Part shown: one piece after another, positions 58,387-64,000 of the stretch
Layout of the letters: each line of letters opens with the position of its first letter
How positions within the stretch are numbered: the stretch's first letter is position 1
Assembly (NCBI GenBank): GCA_003313425.1
Contig: NHZP01000022.1
Location: forward strand, 682,001-746,000
Source of the DNA: Pseudopyrenochaeta lycopersici
Taxonomy: Eukaryota > Ascomycota > Dothideomycetes > Pleosporales > Pseudopyrenochaetaceae
Length of the DNA stretch: 64,000 bases
Direction of reading: 5' to 3'
Position numbers and translations under genes: made by a program
Notes under the pieces: model-generated
What the model was told of the DNA's origin: nothing
Database searches by the model: none
The model's input: only the letters and a program-made list of their open reading frames with translations

Positions 58387-59590
58387 GATTGGTTATTGAG
58401 GTAGTTTTGAAGGATGGAAGGTTGAATATGGCAGCTTAGTTGCTTGTATAGTGGGCTTGGAGGAGTGCTTGATCGCGAAGATGATGGATCTCGAGGGGCC
58501 CGCAGTGTGGGTTAAATACGGAGACAATGTGACTGGGAGCGTGATTGAAAGCAAGGACGAGGAAGCGCCGTGAAGCTGCACGCTACGTAGGCCAAGGGCT
58601 TGGGTTTGGCAACAGCACAGCCACAACCACGCATTGAAACGACCTCTTTTCTGATGCTGGAGAGCTCAGAGCTCGCTTCTGCAAAGTCTAGCCTCTGCAT
58701 CGCTTGGGGACTCTGCGTCTGTGGAGCCAGAATCACATTGGTTGCCGAAGATCTCCTGATCTCCTTACCCGCATCCAGCTCAGCTCTCCACGTTGAACCT
58801 GCAAGCCACAATGGTGCGCCACAGCACTGAGGGATCTGGAGTCTGACACGGTCCGAAGGGTACACCGATCTGGCGATATTGCGACGCATTGTGGCTGTGG
58901 ACGCAGAAAGTTGACGTCGACGAGGAGGCGTAGAGCTCAATTTGTTGGTTGTAACGATGGCTTCTAGCGGTGTGTTCTCTTCGATCCTAGCTGTGCTACA
59001 CACATGCTCGCGTGAGTAGTTCCAAAACGAGCGGCACTAGGTGCTTGAGAGCGTCCTATTGACGTGCACAACGTGCTTGAACGGACTCCACATTATTCAT
59101 TCTGAAGCATCGCCCTCAATGCTGGCTTAAAGTCTTGTCGGTTTCACTATCGTGAATAGACACAGTGCACACGATGCGTTACAATGAAACAACATCAGTG
59201 ATACCATTCGGAGATGGCATTAACACAGTCTTCTGTGAATGTTTTCAGGGTCCTTGCAAAATTCAAACAGATAATCCACTCATCACTAGGTGTCCCCAGC
59301 CTTTTCTTCCTCATAGCCTATCAACATAATCACAATCTTTGATCTAGGGGTGCGCCACAGCAGTGAGATAAGAATGGCTGGCGATCTACAAGCCTTGCGG
59401 ACCTTGGTCTAGACTGTGACGTATCTGTACACACCCTGGTCAACATCTGCCGTAGCTCCACTTCTCCAATTTCATGACGCGGTAAAATATCGAACTTCGT
59501 GGCGGGGCAGTCGCTGGAACTCAGAGCCTCCAGCATCAAGCCAAGTCAATGGGCGAATACCGCCACGGTAGTAGCCCCAGATATCGCAAG
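58387..59590. other. Intergenic region with a short dispersed repeat
   Basis: No supported gene. GGTGCGCCACAGCA occurs at 58813-58826 and again at 59349-59362, each followed one base later by TGAG. Antisense open frames over both copies lack family resemblance. Confidence 0.5.
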
Positions 59591-60374
59591 ATGCGCTCCA
59601 TACTCGTCATCAACCCAAACTCCACCGAGTCCATGACTAATGGCTTGAAGCCACTCGTCGATGCGCTTCAATTCAAAGACGTCAATCATCACCGCTCACC
59701 ATAGCTGGCCAGCCACTAACCGCAGCTAGCAGACCGCACATGAATACTTCACCGCGCCCTCAGGCCCGAAGAGCATAAACAACGAAGACGATGCAGTTGA
59801 GTCGATCGACCACTGCTTACCTGCTCTCCAACAAGTCCTTGATCGCCACGATGGCTTTCTCGTTGCATGCTACTCGCAACACCCCCTCGTGCCCATTCTG
59901 AAGGAACAATCCATCATCAAGGGCGCTCGCAAACCCGTCACAGGCATCTTCGAAGCAAGCGTGAGCACAAGCCTTCAGGTCATACATCCCGATGAGAAAT
60001 TCGGAATCGTAAGCACAGGAAAGGTTTGGGAGACTATCCTCTCAGAGGCCACAGTCGCTTTTCTAGGCACTGGCTCGGAAGCTAGCAAACGCTTCGCTGG
60101 TGTGGAAACAACGGGGCTCAATGCGACAGATCTACATGATGCGCCAGCAGAGGAGGTGAGGAAACGCATGAAGGATGCCGTAAAGAGGTTGTTGAAGAAG
60201 GGAAGTGTTGGCGCAATTTGTCTAGGCTGTGCTGGTATGGCAGGGATGGATGAAATGGTGAGGGAAGCTTGTGTGGAGGAATTGGGAGAGGTGGAGGGCA
60301 AGAGGGTGAGGGTTGTGGATGGCGTCATGGCGGGTGTCGCATGGTTGGAAGGTACTGTGAGAGCTGGCTTCTAG
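59591..60374 (+). CDS. Asp/Glu/hydantoin racemase-family protein, DCG1-like
   Basis: Exons 59591-59680 and 59733-60374 (52-base intron, in frame), 243 residues, the usual size for this family. The start at 59591 gives MRSILVINPNSTESM, the standard beginning; an in-frame ATG at 59549 would add 14 unconserved residues. The two catalytic cysteines expected of cofactor-independent racemases are both present (VACYSQHP and AICLGCAGM). Yeast DCG1 is linked to nitrogen-catabolite-controlled allantoin genes, while bacterial relatives racemise hydantoins; the substrate here cannot be told. No allantoin-pathway gene is visible nearby. Confidence 0.88.
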
Positions 60375-60679
60375 GTGGAGACATCGAACCTGTGGTGATG
60401 GGAGAATTTGATTGCCTAGTATAGTAGAGATAGAAAGTCTGTAGCGTGATGAAACAGTTTGATGTAAAGTTTGAAGATCACAGTCACATGACGTACCTGC
60501 CGGGTGCTTAATTCCGCCTCTGGAACCTCCCAATCTATGCCCCAGCAAACTCATTGCGCATATATTACCTTGTAATTGGTTTATTATTCCCTCTCCAAAC
60601 TTCCTTTGACGTTCGTATTGCTATTTAATCCCCTCCGCGTAGCCAAGGCGAAATCCGCGAGTCCGAAGACCGCCAGCCG
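60375..60679. promoter_or_regulatory. Short intergenic/promoter region
   Basis: About 305 bases between two tandem genes; holds the racemase-like gene's 3' end and the F-box gene's promoter. Nothing specific identified. Confidence 0.5.
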
Positions 60680-62080
60680 ATGAATAAACCATCACGCCCA
60701 CCTGCAGCCATGGACTCGCTCCCAAACGAACTCCTTATTCATATTGCTTCACACCTTGATACCGAACCTCCATCAATCACAAGGTTCACCCACGAGCCAT
60801 CCTCAGAACTAACACGCTCCGACTTTACACCCCTCAAACTCCTCTCTTGTGTGTCCTGGCGATGGAGAAAAATCGTTCTTCCCATACTCTTTCGCTATTC
60901 ACGGATACCCTTGGATACGGAGCCGCAATGGGTGCCCATCGATGCTCGTCTTGTCGATAGCATGCAAGGCCAGTTGACGACGTTGAGCAACCACGAATAC
61001 CAGATCTACCACAAGATGCGCAGCAAGTTCAAGACCAGCTCAGCATTCGCTTATGAGGAAGCTTTTGATGACCTTCTTATCAATCTCTGTCGCGTACAGG
61101 ACGGAGATGAGTTTCTGAAGTCAGTACCGAATATCTTGTGGTTCCCGCACCTTCAGAAGTCATTTGTCCATTTTGGGAAGTTTGTTACGCAATATACGTT
61201 GAAGCATCACATCCAAAGCGTTGTAGTTCATACAGAAAAAGAGTACGAGCTTCGACATGTTGCCACAGCCGATGCACCTCTAGCCCGCGCGGTTTCTGAG
61301 ATCTGGTCTCAGGTTTTCGCCCAGCTTGAGCCGACCCGTGTTGTCGTTGCAGCACCCCCAACAACAATCGCCGGGCTGTTGGACACGCAGATGATTAGTT
61401 CCGATGCCTGGGCTTTCGACATGAAGATACACTACATTGAACTCCTTCAACAAGAACCTTTACGCCTCGAACATATGACTACGAAATGCCGACCATGGAA
61501 TTCAGCTCTCATCCACAGGAGACCGTGGTATCATCTAGGCTACAACGAAGGCTCTTCCATCACCGCATATAGTACCTATGAATACCACCTCAAGCTGTCA
61601 CCAAAGATGCTTTACTTAATCCTTATCCGCCTTGCCAAAGAAGCACAAACTTGTTGCAACATCACATCTTTTAGCTTCACCGGCATTTTCCCCTTCGCTA
61701 CAAACATTACCGCTATTATCCGAGCGCTGTATATGATTTCGACCCTGAAGAATATTTCTGTTCAATTGGCACCCGGGCCGGAAAACAATATGCTGAGCGA
61801 TCCGAAGCGGCTGGGTAGAGCGCAGCCGAGTGACTACTGGCTCGAATGGAGGGAGAGCTACAAAGTCATTGCGAGTTATTTAGGCGTCTTTGACTTCGAA
61901 GATGGCGCTAAGTTTCGGAGTGAAGACTGCGGCAACATGGAGTTGGCGAATGATGTTGGAGAGTGCATGGATTTGTTGAGGAAAAGAGGTGCTGGATGGC
62001 GGAAGGAGGGAGAGCGAGTGTGGGTCAGAGACCATGGGCTTGATCAAGAAGTTACTATTGACGAGATTATGGCTGTTTAA
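60680..62080 (+). CDS. F-box protein
   Basis: Single exon, 466 residues. An F-box-like N-terminus (about residues 12-75): DSLPNELLIHIASHL, then LLSCVSWRWRKIVLPILFR, typical of fungal F-box proteins that would recruit substrates to an SCF ubiquitin ligase. The rest has no repeats of the LRR, WD40 or Kelch type; it is a mixed alpha/beta sequence common to many uncharacterised fungal F-box proteins. A second ATG at 60710 (MDSLPNE) could be the real start. It neighbours a HET gene, which is a common accessory context. Confidence 0.8.
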   Translation: MNKPSRPPAAMDSLPNELLIHIASHLDTEPPSITRFTHEPSSELTRSDFTPLKLLSCVSWRWRKIVLPILFRYSRIPLDTEPQWVPIDARLVDSMQGQLTTLSNHEYQIYHKMRSKFKTSSAFAYEEAFDDLLINLCRVQDGDEFLKSVPNILWFPHLQKSFVHFGKFVTQYTLKHHIQSVVVHTEKEYELRHVATADAPLARAVSEIWSQVFAQLEPTRVVVAAPPTTIAGLLDTQMISSDAWAFDMKIHYIELLQQEPLRLEHMTTKCRPWNSALIHRRPWYHLGYNEGSSITAYSTYEYHLKLSPKMLYLILIRLAKEAQTCCNITSFSFTGIFPFATNITAIIRALYMISTLKNISVQLAPGPENNMLSDPKRLGRAQPSDYWLEWRESYKVIASYLGVFDFEDGAKFRSEDCGNMELANDVGECMDLLRKRGAGWRKEGERVWVRDHGLDQEVTIDEIMAV

Positions 62081-62501
62081 TTTGGACAGCAGGCCATTGT
62101 CTTTGAGAGGCGTCAACTCGAATGGATTCCTGTCGCTTCTTAGTACCTCTCGGGGACGCAATGCCTCGACGAAATCTTCACATTCAAGTGCTTTCACCCT
62201 TATGTGTCTGAGACGCATAACAAACTATGATGTTCTACTGAGGAATGAATCATTGCCAGGGTTCATACGCAAGGCTGTGCAACGGCTAATTGATCTGGTT
62301 CCGATCAGCGCAGATCGTCCAGTTTCAGACTCGTCAGCACAAGCCTCAAGATCTCGCCCCCAACCATGGCGCGTGGTAAAGATCGCTAGTTGCAGGAACG
62401 AGTTGTTTCGCACTCTCTACTCCATAACACCGAATTTCAGCAAGTTTTTCCAAACTGTTGTGTATTCCCGACCTTCTTCTGCGTTGTCATCTGCTGCTAT
62501 A
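62081..62501. other. Intergenic region
   Basis: About 420 bases between tandem genes, presumably the promoter of the HET gene. No gene or repeat identified. Confidence 0.5.
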
Positions 62502-64000
62502 ATGGGTCTGGCGGCGTACCGCTACGAGCCTCTCACACCTCCTGCGATTCGCATCCTCAACGTGCTAGATTCGAAGGATAGCGAATTGCTCTGTCAATTG
62601 AAAGAAGTTTGTCTTGATCAGAATCCAGAATTCACAGCCCTGTCCTACTGCTGGGGTGCCCGGAAGGGCACACTCCCGACGTCATTTCTTGATGACAATG
62701 GACATCGTACATTACTCTATATCACGCCTAGTCTGCAGGGCTTTCTACGCCAATTCGTGATCGATCACCCAGAACCCTCCTCGCGACCATTGTTGTGGGT
62801 AGATGCTGTCTGTATAAACCAGGAAGATGTTCTAGAACGAAACTCACAGGTCGCAATGATGCAATACATCTATCAAAAATCCCAGCGTGTAACCATATGG
62901 CTTGGAGAAGGCACTTCAGAAAGCGACTCTGGGATGGATCTTATCCCTCAACTTGTCGCTGCGGAGCAGGTGGCAACAAGGCTGGAGGGCAATTCCGAAA
63001 ATCCCCCAAACGCTCGACGGCACGGCCTCAAAGCCCTTGGCCTCCCAAAGGAAAGCTCAGACGTATATCTAACTTTCATATCATTGTTCCAGAGAGAATG
63101 GTTCTCAAGAGCTTGGATCATACAAGAACTTGCAATGGCCAAAGAGGCACAGATTACCTGTGGATCACGCTCAATCTCTTGGGATGACTTTGCAAAGGCC
63201 TTCTTCTTCCTAAACACTCTTGGCATGATTTTCCCAGACCCTGCACGCCTTACTCAGGCTCTGATCAGGATACTGGGCATTTATGATGCGAGAGAGTCAA
63301 GGCTGTTGGGGCATGAGCGGGACCTGCTGGGGACTTTGTTACGTTGTCGGCCGGCGCTTGCAACAGATGCAAGGGACAAAGTGTTTGCACTGCTAGGACT
63401 TGCCACCGATGCTCTGAGTTATCAGGCAGACTATACCCTTGAAGTGCAGCAGGTGTATACAGATGTAGCTTTTGCTATCATCAAATCCGAACAGAAGCTG
63501 GATACCCTAGGTGTGCTATTGCAGCCGGGGAAATCATCAGAAGCAATTTCTCTACCTTCTTGGGTCCCAAATTGGTCTACATGGGACAGCACGGCTGCCC
63601 TAAATCGCCGTGACCGCCCAGCCAGCTACGTAGGCAAGGCCGAAACCCTCGTCCGAAACGCAGCAGGAAACACAAAAGCTGTGCCGCAGTTGAGAGATGG
63701 AAGCAAACTTGGTCTCGAAGGCTACGTGTTTGACCGCGTTGAACAAGTGGGCATGATTTATAGAAGCGAAGACGAACTACTAGACTACAACATCTGGCTC
63801 GTCGACAGCTTCAAATTCTACAAAGGCAACACGCAAACCCTGTTGCAATGGGAGCAACTATCCAAAGCATATAATACCACACTCCTCTACCCCCCAACCG
63901 GAGAACCCATCCTAGCAGCATACTGGCAAACCATCACCGCAGGCTGGCAAATCGACGAATTCGAGCTGTCCTCCTCCGCCTTTCTGAAATGGAATTCATA
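62502..64000 (+). CDS. HET-domain protein, 3' end outside the window
   Basis: The frame is open from the ATG at 62502 to the last base, giving 499 codons with no stop, so the gene is cut by the window edge. HET motifs: FTALSYCWG (about residue 44), LLWVDAVCINQED followed by ERNSQVAMM (about 98-120), QRVTIWLGE, then WFSRAWIIQELAMAK and DARDKVFALLGLA. This order fits the het-6/OR-type incompatibility family. It is unrelated in detail to the HET gene at 14 kb, which has a CxxC-rich leader and a different spacing. No intron is needed in the visible part. Confidence 0.92.
   Translation, partial: MGLAAYRYEPLTPPAIRILNVLDSKDSELLCQLKEVCLDQNPEFTALSYCWGARKGTLPTSFLDDNGHRTLLYITPSLQGFLRQFVIDHPEPSSRPLLWVDAVCINQEDVLERNSQVAMMQYIYQKSQRVTIWLGEGTSESDSGMDLIPQLVAAEQVATRLEGNSENPPNARRHGLKALGLPKESSDVYLTFISLFQREWFSRAWIIQELAMAKEAQITCGSRSISWDDFAKAFFFLNTLGMIFPDPARLTQALIRILGIYDARESRLLGHERDLLGTLLRCRPALATDARDKVFALLGLATDALSYQADYTLEVQQVYTDVAFAIIKSEQKLDTLGVLLQPGKSSEAISLPSWVPNWSTWDSTAALNRRDRPASYVGKAETLVRNAAGNTKAVPQLRDGSKLGLEGYVFDRVEQVGMIYRSEDELLDYNIWLVDSFKFYKGNTQTLLQWEQLSKAYNTTLLYPPTGEPILAAYWQTITAGWQIDEFELSSSAFLKWNS

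Noticed and set aside
58512..59003. 163-codon open frame on the minus strand
   Set aside because: It begins at a non-ATG codon, is basic/Ser-rich without any motif, and overlaps the dispersed repeat.

Overview
This 64 kb window is nuclear DNA of a filamentous ascomycete. Most coding genes carry one to four short introns (about 44-130 bases, one of 222) with GT donors, CTAAC/CTGAC-like branch points and AG acceptors. The gene set (Dnf3-type flippase, phosducin-like protein, two HET-domain genes, Mdm10, Shg1, Dot1, CofD-like protein) is typical of Pezizomycotina. Protein style and intron layout suggest Dothideomycetes, probably Pleosporales; that placement is an inference from memory and was not computed. 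All exon joins were made by eye: I required frame continuity and agreement with family sequence.

Layout: 0-3.7 kb, 3' part of a P4-type flippase (truncated by the window edge). 5.9-12.9 kb, a signalling/nucleotide block: an ADAL-type adenosine deaminase-like gene divergent from the heterotrimeric G-protein beta subunit, followed by a phosducin-like protein, the known partner/chaperone of G-beta-gamma. 14.1-21.7 kb, an accessory, more AT-rich interval: a HET-domain gene, a secreted protein that looks like a catalytically dead deuterolysin-type metallopeptidase, and about 2 kb with no convincing gene. 21.7-25 kb: a small serine-rich GPI-type protein, then MRT4 and MDM10 in a 207-base head-to-head arrangement. 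27.3-33.5 kb: a homeobox transcription factor and the LCB2 subunit of serine palmitoyltransferase. 37.8-43.7 kb: a Q/P/S-rich protein of unknown function, a CofD/YvcK-like protein, and an 86-residue membrane protein that may be a complex I accessory subunit. 44.1-48.5 kb: two chromatin genes in tandem, a COMPASS Shg1-type protein with a very long charged/RS tail and the H3K79 methyltransferase DOT1. 49.5-57.5 kb: a GPI-type cell-wall protein, a large RhoGAP and TIM9. 58-64 kb: a possible 41-residue spliced microprotein, a DCG1/hydantoin-racemase-like enzyme, an F-box protein and the 5' part of a second HET-domain gene that runs off the end.

Conserved housekeeping genes (SPT, MRT4, MDM10, TIM9, DOT1, G-beta) are separated by long intergenic stretches of up to 4.3 kb with homopolymers and short repeats but no intact transposon, rRNA gene or convincing tRNA. 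The points most worth following are the apparent pseudo-metallopeptidase, the G-beta/phosducin-like linkage, the Shg1-Dot1 pairing with the RS-type extension on Shg1, and a repeated GGCGGTAAATTG element upstream of the phosducin-like gene.
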